Positions 1 to 9,550 of a stretch of 24,348 nt of DNA are shown here, piece after piece. Within the stretch, counting starts at the first letter, position 1. Every line of letters begins with the position of its first letter. This DNA comes from UBA3537 sp049889395 (lineage in GTDB: Bacteria > Bacteroidota > Bacteroidia > Flavobacteriales > Flavobacteriaceae): contig JBMHDM010000047.1 of assembly GCA_049889395.1 (NCBI GenBank), positions 1-24,348 of the forward strand. Reading direction: 5' to 3'. The position numbers were made by a program, and so were the translations under genes. The notes below the pieces were generated by a model. The model was not told the origin of the DNA. It saw only the letters and a program-made list of their open reading frames with translations, and ran no database searches.

Positions 1-2
1 TA

Positions 3-1286
3 CAGGGCGGTTTTATGTCACGTATTTTTCAGACCCTAGGGGCTGATAAGTCTGATATACCATTGCTTTGGATAGCAGCGCCGTTGACCGGTTTAATCGT
101 TCAACCCATCATTGGGTACATGAGTGACCGCACTTGGCACCCCAAGCTTGGGCGTCGAAAACCTTATTTTTTGATCGGTGCTATATTGAGTTCTTTGGTA
201 TTATTTTTTGTACCACATTCTCCAATGCTTTGGATGGCTGTGGGGTTTCTTTGGATTTTAGATGCTTCAATAAACATTTCCATGGAGCCATTTCGCGCTC
301 TAGTTGCCGATAAGTTGCCAGAGTCACAACGATCCTATGGTTTTGTAGTTCAAACCTTGATAATAGGCATAGGAACATGGATTGCCAGTAATTTACCTTG
401 GATGGTTTCTCAGCTGGGAGTCAGTAACTCTGCTCCATCGGGAGTGGTACCTTTGTCCGTCAAAGTGGCCTTTGCAATTGGCGCTTTTGTGTTCTTTATC
501 AGTGTGTTGTATACCATTCTAACAACTTCCGAATATCCGCCGGAGGATTTAGAAGCTTTTGAGAAAGAAAAGGCTCAAAAAAATAGATTTATACCAGATA
601 TCATTGAGAATTTTAGGCATATGCCAACCACGATGAAAAAACTAGGCCTGGTTCAATTTTTTTCTTGGTTTGCGTTTTTCACCATGTGGAGTATGGCCAA
701 TCCAGCACTAACGGAGCATGTTTTTAAAACCCCAGCTCCTGTAGAGTCCAACTACGACTTGACAACCACCGAAGGACTTTTGGCCTTTGACACTGTGAAT
801 ACTACCTTTCAAGAATCTTCCAATGCTGTGGGCTCTGCAATGGGAGTGTATGGCTTATCCTCCATGGCTTTTGCCTTATTATTGACCCTTTACACTTCAA
901 GGAGGCGTATTAATAGAAAATACGTTCATATGATTTCATTGATACTAGGCGGTATTGGATTTTTAGCCATGTATTTGGCTACCCCTGATCAGTTAAAGTA
1001 TTGTTTTGTACTTATTGGTTTTGCTTGGGGCAGTATTTTATCTATGCCCTATGCTATGCTTTCCAGTTCAGTTGATCCCAACAAGATGGGTATTTTTATG
1101 GGGATTTTTAACATATTTATTGTGCTCCCACAAATTGCAGCCGCTTTAGGGGCAATTAATTACCTATCAAACCTAATGGGGCCACAGGCCATCAACACCA
1201 TGCTACTGGCCGGTATAAGTTTAATTCTAGCGGGTTTGTCAAACGTTTTGATAACTAATCCCTCTGCCATTTCCTATAACGATTAA
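3..1286 (+). CDS. MFS sugar (maltose-type) transporter, 5' truncated
   Basis: Inner-membrane transporter of the GPH/SLC45 sucrose-maltose type in the major facilitator superfamily, probably a proton- or sodium-coupled maltose importer. The reading frame is open from the window edge: codons before the ATG at 15 read QGGF and continue into MSRIFQTLGAD, which in relatives lies in the first membrane helix. The true start is therefore upstream, outside the window. About 427 residues are visible. They carry the family signature between helices 2 and 3 (VQPIIGYMSD followed by LGRRKPYF), the INISMEPFRAL segment, and about eleven further hydrophobic helices. The stop is 9 bp before the ATG of pgmB, so the genes are co-transcribed. 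The substrate is inferred from the neighbouring maltose phosphorylase and alpha-glucosidases; other alpha-glucosides are possible. Confidence 0.88.
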   Translation, partial: QGGFMSRIFQTLGADKSDIPLLWIAAPLTGLIVQPIIGYMSDRTWHPKLGRRKPYFLIGAILSSLVLFFVPHSPMLWMAVGFLWILDASINISMEPFRALVADKLPESQRSYGFVVQTLIIGIGTWIASNLPWMVSQLGVSNSAPSGVVPLSVKVAFAIGAFVFFISVLYTILTTSEYPPEDLEAFEKEKAQKNRFIPDIIENFRHMPTTMKKLGLVQFFSWFAFFTMWSMANPALTEHVFKTPAPVESNYDLTTTEGLLAFDTVNTTFQESSNAVGSAMGVYGLSSMAFALLLTLYTSRRRINRKYVHMISLILGGIGFLAMYLATPDQLKYCFVLIGFAWGSILSMPYAMLSSSVDPNKMGIFMGIFNIFIVLPQIAAALGAINYLSNLMGPQAINTMLLAGISLILAGLSNVLITNPSAISYND

Positions 1287-1295
1287 TTGAATGTC

Positions 1296-1952
1296 ATGAA
1301 AAAGAAGTGTTTCATTTTTGATTTAGACGGCGTTATTGTCGACACTGCAAAATATCACTACCAAGCTTGGAAGGCGTTAGCTGACGATTTGGGAATAGAC
1401 TTTACGCTAACACAAAACGAACAACTTAAAGGCGTGAGTCGAGTACGCTCCTTAGAAAAAATATTAAACTGGGGCGGTGTAACATTAGAACCTGCTGAAT
1501 TTCAAAACAAGATGAATCAAAAAAATGCAAATTATTTGGATTATATTGATTCGATGGACTCAAATGAACTTCTTCCAGATGTGGATAGGGTTCTGAGAAT
1601 TCTTACACAAAATGATCAGTTGATTGCCTTGGGTTCTGCTAGTAAAAATGCAAGACCTATTTTAGAAAAAACCAAGATCACAGCTCTTTTTGATGCTATC
1701 GTAGACGGTAATGACGTCCAAAAAGCCAAACCAGATCCAGAGGTGTTTTTGAAAGCTGCAAAATTGACCAAAACCAAACCAAACCATTGCATTGTTTTTG
1801 AAGACTCCCTTGCGGGAATACAAGCCGCCAATACCGCGGGTATGGTGAGTATCGGTATTGGGAATCCCAATATTTTGAGTGAGGCACAATTTAATTTCAC
1901 GGACTTTCGCAGTCTATCTAATCAATTTTTAGAACAACTTATAAAAAATTAA
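1296..1952 (+). CDS. pgmB: beta-phosphoglucomutase
   Basis: Cytoplasmic HAD-superfamily enzyme that converts beta-glucose 1-phosphate, the product of maltose phosphorolysis, to glucose 6-phosphate. The N-terminus has the beta-PGM signature FDLDGVIVDTAKYHYQAWK. D9 would be the phosphoryl-accepting nucleophile and D11 the acid/base, followed by the helical cap. Later HAD motifs are GSASKN (Ser of motif II), the Lys in QKAKPDPEVF, and FEDSLAGIQAA with the metal-binding acidic pair. The 218-residue length is normal for the family. I chose ATG 1296: a TTG at 1287 is in frame but only adds three codons directly behind the transporter stop. The gene sits immediately before the GH65 phosphorylase, the classical pairing for maltose use. 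Confidence 0.95.
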   Translation: MKKKCFIFDLDGVIVDTAKYHYQAWKALADDLGIDFTLTQNEQLKGVSRVRSLEKILNWGGVTLEPAEFQNKMNQKNANYLDYIDSMDSNELLPDVDRVLRILTQNDQLIALGSASKNARPILEKTKITALFDAIVDGNDVQKAKPDPEVFLKAAKLTKTKPNHCIVFEDSLAGIQAANTAGMVSIGIGNPNILSEAQFNFTDFRSLSNQFLEQLIKN

Positions 1953-1968
1953 GTATTCAACATTCATC

Positions 1969-4272
1969 ATGAATCAAGATTATATTTTACCAGACCCTTG
2001 GCATATTATTGAAGAAGGGTTTACCCCAAATCAAGTTAAATCTTCTGAGAGTATTTTCAGTTTGGGGAACGGCGCTATGGGTCAACGGGCCAATTTTGAA
2101 GAGACCTACTCTGGAGATTCATTTCAGGGGAGCTATGTAGCGGGCGTTTATTATCCGGACAAAACAAAAGTTGGATGGTGGAAAAATGGTTATCCAGAAT
2201 ATTTTGCAAAGGTACTAAATGCACCAAATTGGATCGGTATCAATGTGACAATTGATGATGTAGTTTTAGATTTAAATACATGTAAATCAATTCAAAATTT
2301 TAAACAAATTTTGAATATGAAAGAAGGCTGGTTACAACGTACTTTTGTGGCTACACTATCCAATGACTGCCAAATACAGGTTTCAAGTCAACGATTTTTG
2401 AGCATTGATCAAGATGAATTAGGTGCTATTCGATATAACATTACACCTTTGAACTCCAAATTACAAATCCGTGTTGAGCCCTATTTGGATGCTGGCATTA
2501 AAAATCAAGACACCAATTGGGACGACAAGTTTTGGAATATTAATGGTATTACTTCTGAGGGCTCTCAAGCCTTTATTGAGTCAGAAACCTTGAAAACTGG
2601 ATTCGAAATTTGCACATTCATGAGCCATCAAGTTTTTCTGAATGGAAAGCCTGTTGAATTGGCACAAACAGCGATAAAAACCGACACAAAGATTGCTCAT
2701 GCCTTCGAGAGTCAAGTCAATCAAGGTGACACATTTAGTATTGAAAAAATAGGGGGTTATGCAGTTGACAGAACTCATGGTCCTAACCTTTTGGAAGCTG
2801 CTAGAGAGGTTTTAAAAATAGCGACAAAAAAAGGTTTTGATGAATTATTGCAATCTCAAATAAAATCATGGGCAGATATATGGCACATGGCCGATATAAC
2901 GATTCAAGGCGATGTCAAAGCCCAACAAGCTATTCGGTTTAATATTTTTCAATTGAACCAGACCTATTTAGGAAAAGATCCATCATTAAACATCGGTCCA
3001 AAGGGCTTTACTGGAGAAAAATATGGCGGCAGTACCTATTGGGATACAGAAGCCTATTGTTTGCCATTTTACATGGCCACCAAATCCCCAGAGGTCTCCA
3101 AAAACCTGTTGGAATATCGATTTAAACATCTTGATAAAGCCATAGACAATGCTCAAAAATTGGGATTTCACTCCGGGGCTGCATTGTTCCCAATGGTAAC
3201 TATGAACGGAGAAGAATGCCACAACGAGTGGGAAATTACATTTGAGGAAATTCATAGAAATGGCGCTATAGCTTTTGCCATTTATAACTATGAGCGCTAC
3301 ACTGGAGACCAATCATATACCGATAGCAAAGGAATTTATGTTTTAACCGCCATTGCAAGATTTTGGCATCAACGATTTAACTTTTCGCAAGACAAACAAC
3401 AATACGTGATGCTAGGGGTGACAGGACCCAATGAGTATGAAAATAATATCAACAATAATTTTTACACCAATTACATCGCCAAATGGTGTATCGAATATAC
3501 ACTAGATATTCTAAAAAGGATTCAACAAAATAATCCTGAATTATATGTCGAAATTTTAGACAAAACGGGATTAAATGCCTCAGAAATAGAGGCGATGAAT
3601 GCGATGGTGAAATTGATATACCTTCCTTACTCAAAAGAATATGACGTTTATTTACAGCAAGATGGATTTTTAGACAAGACCCTCAATCCAGCTTCTACTC
3701 TAAAACCAGAAGAGCGACCCATAAATCAACATTGGTCGTGGGATCGAATCCTTAGATCCCCTTACATTAAGCAAGCGGACACCCTACAAACTTTTTATTT
3801 TTTTGAAGACCATTTTTCAGTCGAGTCTTTAGAAAAACATTTTGATTTCTATGAACCGCTAACTGTTCACGAAAGTTCACTATCGCCCTGTGTTCATAGC
3901 ATTCAAGCTGCCAAACTCGGACGTATGGAGCAAGCTTATAAATTTTATTTGAGAACCTCTCGTTTGGATTTAGATGATTATAATTTAGAGGTCCATGAAG
4001 GACTTCATATTACTTCAATGGCTGGGACCTGGATGAGTATTGTTGAAGGTTTTGGTGGAATGCGTGTGCAAAATAATAAGCTACATTTTAACCCTCAAAT
4101 TCCGGAAAAATGGCAGTCCTACTCTTTTAAAATAATTTTCAGAAATCGAATTATCAAAGTTACCGTAAAACACAAAGGAATAACTTTCGAAATCAATGGC
4201 GATCGTCCTGTTGAATTATATCTCAATAACAAACAAGTAAGGGTGGAACCAAACGCTGTCGTCACACTTTAA
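1969..4272 (+). CDS. mapA: GH65 glycoside phosphorylase, probably maltose phosphorylase
   Basis: Cytoplasmic enzyme expected to split maltose with inorganic phosphate into beta-glucose 1-phosphate and glucose. The 767 residues match the family layout: an N-terminal beta-sandwich (about 1-270), a linker, an (alpha/alpha)6-barrel (about 320-680) and a small C-terminal beta-domain. Visible motifs are GEECHNEWEITFEEIHRNG (residues 414-432) and GVTGPNEYENN, in which E489 is the candidate general acid. Its position agrees with the catalytic Glu of characterised maltose phosphorylases. TVHESSLSP (632-640) lies where these phosphorylases bind phosphate. No signal peptide is present, as expected for an intracellular enzyme. 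It starts 16 bp after pgmB. GH65 also contains trehalose, kojibiose and nigerose phosphorylases; maltose is favoured by the neighbouring alpha-amylase-family enzymes. Confidence 0.9.
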   Translation: MNQDYILPDPWHIIEEGFTPNQVKSSESIFSLGNGAMGQRANFEETYSGDSFQGSYVAGVYYPDKTKVGWWKNGYPEYFAKVLNAPNWIGINVTIDDVVLDLNTCKSIQNFKQILNMKEGWLQRTFVATLSNDCQIQVSSQRFLSIDQDELGAIRYNITPLNSKLQIRVEPYLDAGIKNQDTNWDDKFWNINGITSEGSQAFIESETLKTGFEICTFMSHQVFLNGKPVELAQTAIKTDTKIAHAFESQVNQGDTFSIEKIGGYAVDRTHGPNLLEAAREVLKIATKKGFDELLQSQIKSWADIWHMADITIQGDVKAQQAIRFNIFQLNQTYLGKDPSLNIGPKGFTGEKYGGSTYWDTEAYCLPFYMATKSPEVSKNLLEYRFKHLDKAIDNAQKLGFHSGAALFPMVTMNGEECHNEWEITFEEIHRNGAIAFAIYNYERYTGDQSYTDSKGIYVLTAIARFWHQRFNFSQDKQQYVMLGVTGPNEYENNINNNFYTNYIAKWCIEYTLDILKRIQQNNPELYVEILDKTGLNASEIEAMNAMVKLIYLPYSKEYDVYLQQDGFLDKTLNPASTLKPEERPINQHWSWDRILRSPYIKQADTLQTFYFFEDHFSVESLEKHFDFYEPLTVHESSLSPCVHSIQAAKLGRMEQAYKFYLRTSRLDLDDYNLEVHEGLHITSMAGTWMSIVEGFGGMRVQNNKLHFNPQIPEKWQSYSFKIIFRNRIIKVTVKHKGITFEINGDRPVELYLNNKQVRVEPNAVVTL

Positions 4273-4282
4273 ACAAAATATT

Positions 4283-6196
4283 ATGGCTTTACATTTTAGA
4301 CAAATAATCGGATTAGTTTTCATCATCACATTAAGTGGTTGTAAAAATGAATCGAATATGTCTGCAGCGATTAAACCTGTTTCTGAGTTAAAGATTGACC
4401 GAGTGGAACCCCCGCATTGGTGGGTGGGTTTTAAAAACGATACCCTGCAGCTTATGGTTAAATCTGATGACATTCAAAAGATGACTGTAGAAGCCAATCA
4501 CAGCGAAATTCAAGTGATCAGTGTTCACGAAGCCGATAGTCCAAATTATCTTTTTGTAGACTTGACAATTGGTGATTCAGTAACGCCGGGAGACATTGAA
4601 TTGATTTTTAGAGGTGAAGATGGCTCGGCATTTTCATATTATTATGAATTAAAATCTAGATCCAAATCAGCAGACGCTTACAAAGGATTTAATTCTGAGG
4701 ATGTTATTTATTTAATAACACCAGATCGGTTTTCCAACGCCAATCCAAAAAATGATTCATTTGAAACTTTGCAAGAAAAACACATCGATCGATCAGACGA
4801 TTATGCCCGACACGGTGGCGATATTCAAGGCATAGCTCAACATCTGGACTACATTGATGAGATGGGATTTACAGCCATTTGGTCTTGTCCTTTGAGAATC
4901 AATGATATGCCAAGGGCGTCCTATCATGGTTATGCCATAACAGATTACTATAAAGTAGATCCCAGATTTGGCACTTTGGAAGAGTACAAATCTCTTGTTT
5001 TTGAAGCCGAACAACGGGGCATAAAATTTATTATGGATCAAATTTTAAACCACTGTGGATTATCCCATTGGTGGATGGCAGATTTACCTTTTAAGGATTG
5101 GTTAAATTATCAGGATGAGTTTGTGGCCGGACAGCCGACCAATTATTCCAACCACAGACGAACAACCAATCAGGACATTTACGCTTCCAAGATTGATAAA
5201 AAAGAGATGACCCATGGTTGGTTTGTTGATGATATGCCAGATTTAAATCAAAAGAATCCATTTATGGCTCAATATCTAATACAAAATAGCATTTGGTGGG
5301 TAGAGGAGCTTGGCCTTGGTGGAATTCGGCAAGACACCTACCCTTACGCAGACAAACAATTTTTGAGCCAATGGGCTGGAGCTATTATGAAAGAATACCC
5401 TAATTTTTCAATCGTAGGTGAGGAATGGAGTTTTAATCCCCTGCTGATCGGTTATTGGCAAAATGACCCTAATCAGAAGCATGGTTATGTATCCAATTTG
5501 ACTTCTACAATGGATTTCGCCATGTTGGATCACATTAAAAAAGGCGTTAGTGAACCAGAATCTTGGGACAAAGGGTTAGTAAAAATATATGAAGGACTTG
5601 CCAATGATTTTCACTATCCCAACCCAAGTGCCATTATGATTATGATGGACAATCATGATATGAGTCGGATTTTTACAGAATTGCAAGGGAATGTGCTGCA
5701 AACTAAAATGGTGTTATCTACCATGTTAGTCTTGCCAAGAGTTCCTCAAATATACTATGGAACAGAAATCTTAATGCAAGATTTTGACAAGCCCGGCGAT
5801 CATGGATTGATTCGAACTGACTTCCCAGGTGGATGGGAGGGTGATAAGGTTGATGCATTTTCAGGTCAAGGCTTAAATCAAACGCAAAAGGAGATGCAAA
5901 ATTATCTAAAAACACTTTTAAATTTCCGAAAAACCAGTACCGCTATTCACAAAGGAAATACCATTCATTTTGCACCCAAAGACGGCATTTATACTCTGTT
6001 TAGAAAGCTCGACGATGAGGTTGTCGTTCTGATATTAAATAAAAATGATTCGCCTGTTGACCTGGATTTATCTCGATTTAATGAACTGGGTATAAAAGGG
6101 AAAACTTTCAGAAACATTGAAAACACCGCATCTTTTGAATGGGATTCTAACCTAAATCTACCAAACAAAGGGTCCTATATCTTTACAACAAATTGA
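4283..6196 (+). CDS. Lipoprotein GH13 cyclomaltodextrinase/neopullulanase-type alpha-amylase
   Basis: Predicted envelope lipoprotein that hydrolyses cyclodextrins, pullulan or malto-oligosaccharides. Residues 1-20 form a type II signal ending in LSGC, with C20 the lipidated residue. Residues about 36-125 resemble the cyclomaltodextrinase N-terminal beta-domain (VEPPHWWVGF). The GH13 barrel begins at DVIYLITPDRFSNA. Conserved regions are MDQILNH (252-257), GIRQDT with nucleophile D351, VGEEW with acid/base E380, and DNHD with transition-state stabiliser D459. A C-terminal beta-domain (about 555-637) carries the LNKNDS strand. The role resembles that of SusA in Bacteroides, though this protein is lipidated. 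It starts 10 bp after mapA. Whether it faces the periplasm or the cell surface cannot be decided from the single acidic residue after the lipidated Cys. Confidence 0.9.
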   Translation: MALHFRQIIGLVFIITLSGCKNESNMSAAIKPVSELKIDRVEPPHWWVGFKNDTLQLMVKSDDIQKMTVEANHSEIQVISVHEADSPNYLFVDLTIGDSVTPGDIELIFRGEDGSAFSYYYELKSRSKSADAYKGFNSEDVIYLITPDRFSNANPKNDSFETLQEKHIDRSDDYARHGGDIQGIAQHLDYIDEMGFTAIWSCPLRINDMPRASYHGYAITDYYKVDPRFGTLEEYKSLVFEAEQRGIKFIMDQILNHCGLSHWWMADLPFKDWLNYQDEFVAGQPTNYSNHRRTTNQDIYASKIDKKEMTHGWFVDDMPDLNQKNPFMAQYLIQNSIWWVEELGLGGIRQDTYPYADKQFLSQWAGAIMKEYPNFSIVGEEWSFNPLLIGYWQNDPNQKHGYVSNLTSTMDFAMLDHIKKGVSEPESWDKGLVKIYEGLANDFHYPNPSAIMIMMDNHDMSRIFTELQGNVLQTKMVLSTMLVLPRVPQIYYGTEILMQDFDKPGDHGLIRTDFPGGWEGDKVDAFSGQGLNQTQKEMQNYLKTLLNFRKTSTAIHKGNTIHFAPKDGIYTLFRKLDDEVVVLILNKNDSPVDLDLSRFNELGIKGKTFRNIENTASFEWDSNLNLPNKGSYIFTTN

Positions 6197-6201
6197 ATGA
6201 G

Positions 6202-7152
6202 ATGAGGTTAAAAATGTATAAAACTGTTGTCTCTATTTTTGGACTATGTTTGTTGAGTCAAGCTTCAGTCAAAGATTCGATTGTAGAATATGATTTGAAC
6301 CCTACGCAATATGTCACAGGAAAGCTTAAGCGTTTGGATAAATTCCCTTCGAAATTTGTAACACCTAGACATGTAGATATTTGGTTGCCTCAAAATTTTG
6401 ATGGAAATAAAACCTATTCGGTTCTATATATGAATGATGGTCAAATGTTATTCAATGCCGGTGAAACTTGGAACAATCAAGAGTGGGGCGTGGATGAGCA
6501 TCTCTCGGAACTAATGGCTTTAAATCAAATTAAAGAAACCATTGTCGTTGGAATATGGAATGTGTATACCGAGCGAAACTCCAACTATTTCCCAGAGCGT
6601 GTTTTTGATAATTTGGATGAACATAACAAAAAAGCTCTACAAAAAATGGCCGCTAACCAAAATCAAGTGACGACTGTAAATTCTGATAATTATCTCAAAT
6701 TTATTGTTCAAGAGTTAAAACCATATATTGACACAAACTATCCTACAAAGACGGGTAGAGAAGACACCACCATAATGGGGTCCAGTCGAGGGGGATTGAT
6801 TTCAATGTATGCCCTTTGTGAATATCCAGAAGTTTTTGGTGCTGCTGCTTGCTTATCCACCCATTGGATTGGAACATATACTAATGTTGAAGCCAACCAA
6901 ATTCCGTATGCCCTTATGAATTATTTGATGGAACAGTTACCCCCTTCAAGTACGCACAAAATTTATTTCGATTATGGTACAGAAACCCTTGATGCTTTAT
7001 ATCTACCCTATCAAGACTTGGTAACCACCGCGCTGGAATATGCGTCTTATGATGATCAAAGTATGAGAAACCTGAAGTTTGAGGGACATGACCACTCCGA
7101 AAATAGTTGGAAGAAACGATTGAAAACACCCCTAAAATTTATTTTAAACTAA
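6202..7152 (+). CDS. Secreted alpha/beta-hydrolase, esterase-D-like
   Basis: Putative exported serine esterase of the esterase-D/tributyrin esterase-like group. With the start at 6202 the protein has 316 residues and an N-terminal hydrophobic stretch (KTVVSIFGLCLLSQAS) that looks like a cleavable signal. VDIWLPQNF and VLYMNDGQMLF are the first core strands. The nucleophile elbow is GSSRGG with S195. FDYGTETLD (D257) and GHDHSENSW (H298) complete a plausible catalytic triad. Two in-frame ATGs (6202 and 6214) are possible; a TTG at 6193 overlaps the GH13 stop. It lies between two glycosidases in the operon, so it may remove acyl groups from decorated alpha-glucans, but the substrate is not known and this is inference from position. 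Proteins of this fold are often annotated only as putative esterase. Confidence 0.8.
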   Translation: MRLKMYKTVVSIFGLCLLSQASVKDSIVEYDLNPTQYVTGKLKRLDKFPSKFVTPRHVDIWLPQNFDGNKTYSVLYMNDGQMLFNAGETWNNQEWGVDEHLSELMALNQIKETIVVGIWNVYTERNSNYFPERVFDNLDEHNKKALQKMAANQNQVTTVNSDNYLKFIVQELKPYIDTNYPTKTGREDTTIMGSSRGGLISMYALCEYPEVFGAAACLSTHWIGTYTNVEANQIPYALMNYLMEQLPPSSTHKIYFDYGTETLDALYLPYQDLVTTALEYASYDDQSMRNLKFEGHDHSENSWKKRLKTPLKFILN

Positions 7153-7165
7153 AGACCTGAACTTT

Positions 7166-9550
7166 ATGAGAAACCTCGCTCACATTTTTTTATTTCTTAC
7201 AGTTCAGATTGTTTTTGGACAAAATCCCGATAGAGTCTTCATAAGTTATTCTTACAACAGCAATCAAAATAATCTTGACATAAAAGTCAGTGATGGGATT
7301 TATAACATCACACCATACTCTGACTTTATCATTCAAACCACTTTTATTCCTGAAGGTCAGGTACATTCTCCAGAATCCCATGCCGTCATAATGCCCCCTG
7401 AAGATGTTGAGGTTAGTATCGAAAATAACGATAAGGCCTTACTTCTAAAAACCAAAGGTATTTCAGTGAAAATTACAAAATCACCTTTTCAAATCGATTA
7501 TTTTTACGATGAAAGTCATTTAATTTCCGAGGCATTGGGTTATCAGAAAAATGACAGTTTGGAAGTTATAGATTTTAATATCAAACCCCATGAAATACTA
7601 TATGGGGCTGGTGCCAGAGCCTTAGGGATGAACAGGCGAGGCTATCGACTGGAGCTCTACAACAGAGCACACTATGGCTATGAGACCCACTCTGAATTAA
7701 TGAATTACACCATGCCTTTGGTGATATCCGCCAACAAATACATGATTCACTTTGATAATGCTCCCATAGGTTTTTTGGATTTAGATCATCAAAACACAAA
7801 CCATTTGAAATATGAAACCATCTCTGGAAGAAAAACCTATCAAATCATCGCTGGGAAGTCTTGGTTTGACATCATGGATCATTATACCCATTTGACAGGA
7901 AAGCAACCTATGCCACCGCGTTGGGCGTTGGGAAATTTTTCCAGTCGATTTGGTTACCATTCCCAAAAAGAAGTTGAGCAGACCATTGCCAAATTTCAGG
8001 ATTCAAAAATTCCTGTTGACGCTATTATTTTAGACCTCTATTGGTTTGGAAAAACTATTAAGGGTACCATGGGAAATTTGGAGGTTTACAGAGACTCATT
8101 TCCAGATTTTGAAGGGATGATTTCTCGACTAAAGTCTAAAGGTGTAAAAACAATAGCGATTACAGAGCCTTTTATTTTGACCACCTCTAAACGTTGGGAA
8201 GAAGCTGTAAACAAAGCTGTTTTAGCCAAAGATAGCCTGGGAAATCCATTTACCTATGACTTCTATTTTGGTCATACAGGATTGATCGATATCTATAACT
8301 CCAAAGCATCAAAGTGGTTTTGGTCTATTTACAAAGATCTACACGGCAAAGGCGTTCGCGGGGTTTGGGGAGATTTAGGAGAGCCAGAAGTTCATCCTGC
8401 ACAATTGAAACATTTCAATGCAACAGCCGATGAGGTTCACAACATTTATGGTCACGACTGGGCTGGGCTGGTTTTTAAGGGCTATCAAAATGATTTTCCT
8501 AGTGAACGTCCTTTTATTCTAATGCGAGCCGGATATTCAGGATCACAGCGTTATGGCCTAATCCCTTGGTCTGGTGATGTCAATAGAACCTGGGGCGGAT
8601 TGCAATCACAACCCGAAATTACCCTCCAAATGGGACTGCAAGGACTAGGCTATATGCACTCTGACCTTGGGGGTTTTGCAGGACCTAATCTAGACGACGA
8701 ATTATATGTCCGTTGGCTACAATATGGTGTTTTTCAACCTATTTTTAGACCCCACGCTCAAGAAGAAGTACCTAGTGAACCTGTGTACAGATCAAAAAAA
8801 GTTGAGCAATTATCCAAAAAAGCCATTGAACTACGGTATTCAATGTTGCCCTATAACTATCATTTAGTTTATGAAAATCATACTAAAGGGCTGCCACTTA
8901 TGAGACCTTTATTTTTTGAGGATAACAATGAAGTGTTCAAAACCCTTTCAACTGCTTATTTATGGGGTCAAGATTTCTTGGTTTCTCCTATTACTAAACC
9001 GGGTCAAAAAGCCCAAAAAATTCATTTCCCAAAATCCTCAAACTGGTTTGATTTTTACTCAGGTAAAAAGTATGTCGGTGGAACCGTTGAATCAATAGCC
9101 ACCACTGATACGCACATTCCTACTTTTGTCAGAGGCGGTGCTATTGTACCTATGGTAGATCCCGTTCAATCTACGGATTTTTACAAATTTGATAACTTTC
9201 AAATTCACTACTATTATGATAAAAGGGAGCCAGAATCTACCCGAACCATTTACAATGATGACGGTTTGTCGTCAAATGCTATTGAACAAGGCGTTTATGA
9301 GCTTTTGCAAGTTACGGCGTCTCACTATCCAAAAAAAATAGAACTGTATTTTGACTCAGATACAGGCCAAAATTTCATTAGCAGCTCCAAAAACATGGAA
9401 GTTGTCATTCATAATTTCCCTAATCCACCCAAACGCATAAAATTCAATAATAAAACAACTAACTTTAAATATGATTCTGTATCCAAAAGCTTAAAGATTA
9501 AGGCTATTTGGAACACCTCTAAACCCTCTAAATTACATATTAAACTATAA
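7166..9550 (+). CDS. Secreted GH31 alpha-glucosidase
   Basis: Exported retaining alpha-glycosidase that probably releases glucose from malto-oligosaccharides. The first 19 residues form a signal peptide ending near FGQ, without a lipobox Cys, so it is likely periplasmic. An N-terminal beta-sandwich (about 25-240) includes the GAGARALGMNRRGY loop. The barrel (about 245-600) carries DAIILDLYWFG, WGDLGEPE with nucleophile D403, and WSGDVNRTW with acid/base D471. Late strands contain FVRGGAIVPM and a C-terminal DUF5110-like beta-domain with YNDDGLS. The 794-residue length is typical. The gene begins 13 bp after the esterase, and its stop overlaps the next ATG by one base. GH31 also includes alpha-xylosidases and transglucosidases; alpha-glucosidase is favoured by context. 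Confidence 0.92.
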   Translation: MRNLAHIFLFLTVQIVFGQNPDRVFISYSYNSNQNNLDIKVSDGIYNITPYSDFIIQTTFIPEGQVHSPESHAVIMPPEDVEVSIENNDKALLLKTKGISVKITKSPFQIDYFYDESHLISEALGYQKNDSLEVIDFNIKPHEILYGAGARALGMNRRGYRLELYNRAHYGYETHSELMNYTMPLVISANKYMIHFDNAPIGFLDLDHQNTNHLKYETISGRKTYQIIAGKSWFDIMDHYTHLTGKQPMPPRWALGNFSSRFGYHSQKEVEQTIAKFQDSKIPVDAIILDLYWFGKTIKGTMGNLEVYRDSFPDFEGMISRLKSKGVKTIAITEPFILTTSKRWEEAVNKAVLAKDSLGNPFTYDFYFGHTGLIDIYNSKASKWFWSIYKDLHGKGVRGVWGDLGEPEVHPAQLKHFNATADEVHNIYGHDWAGLVFKGYQNDFPSERPFILMRAGYSGSQRYGLIPWSGDVNRTWGGLQSQPEITLQMGLQGLGYMHSDLGGFAGPNLDDELYVRWLQYGVFQPIFRPHAQEEVPSEPVYRSKKVEQLSKKAIELRYSMLPYNYHLVYENHTKGLPLMRPLFFEDNNEVFKTLSTAYLWGQDFLVSPITKPGQKAQKIHFPKSSNWFDFYSGKKYVGGTVESIATTDTHIPTFVRGGAIVPMVDPVQSTDFYKFDNFQIHYYYDKREPESTRTIYNDDGLSSNAIEQGVYELLQVTASHYPKKIELYFDSDTGQNFISSSKNMEVVIHNFPNPPKRIKFNNKTTNFKYDSVSKSLKIKAIWNTSKPSKLHIKL

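Noticed and set aside
2986..3312. 108-codon open frame on the minus strand inside the GH65 gene
   Set aside because: It lies wholly antisense to a well-supported gene with clear motifs, and its translation shows no recognisable domain.
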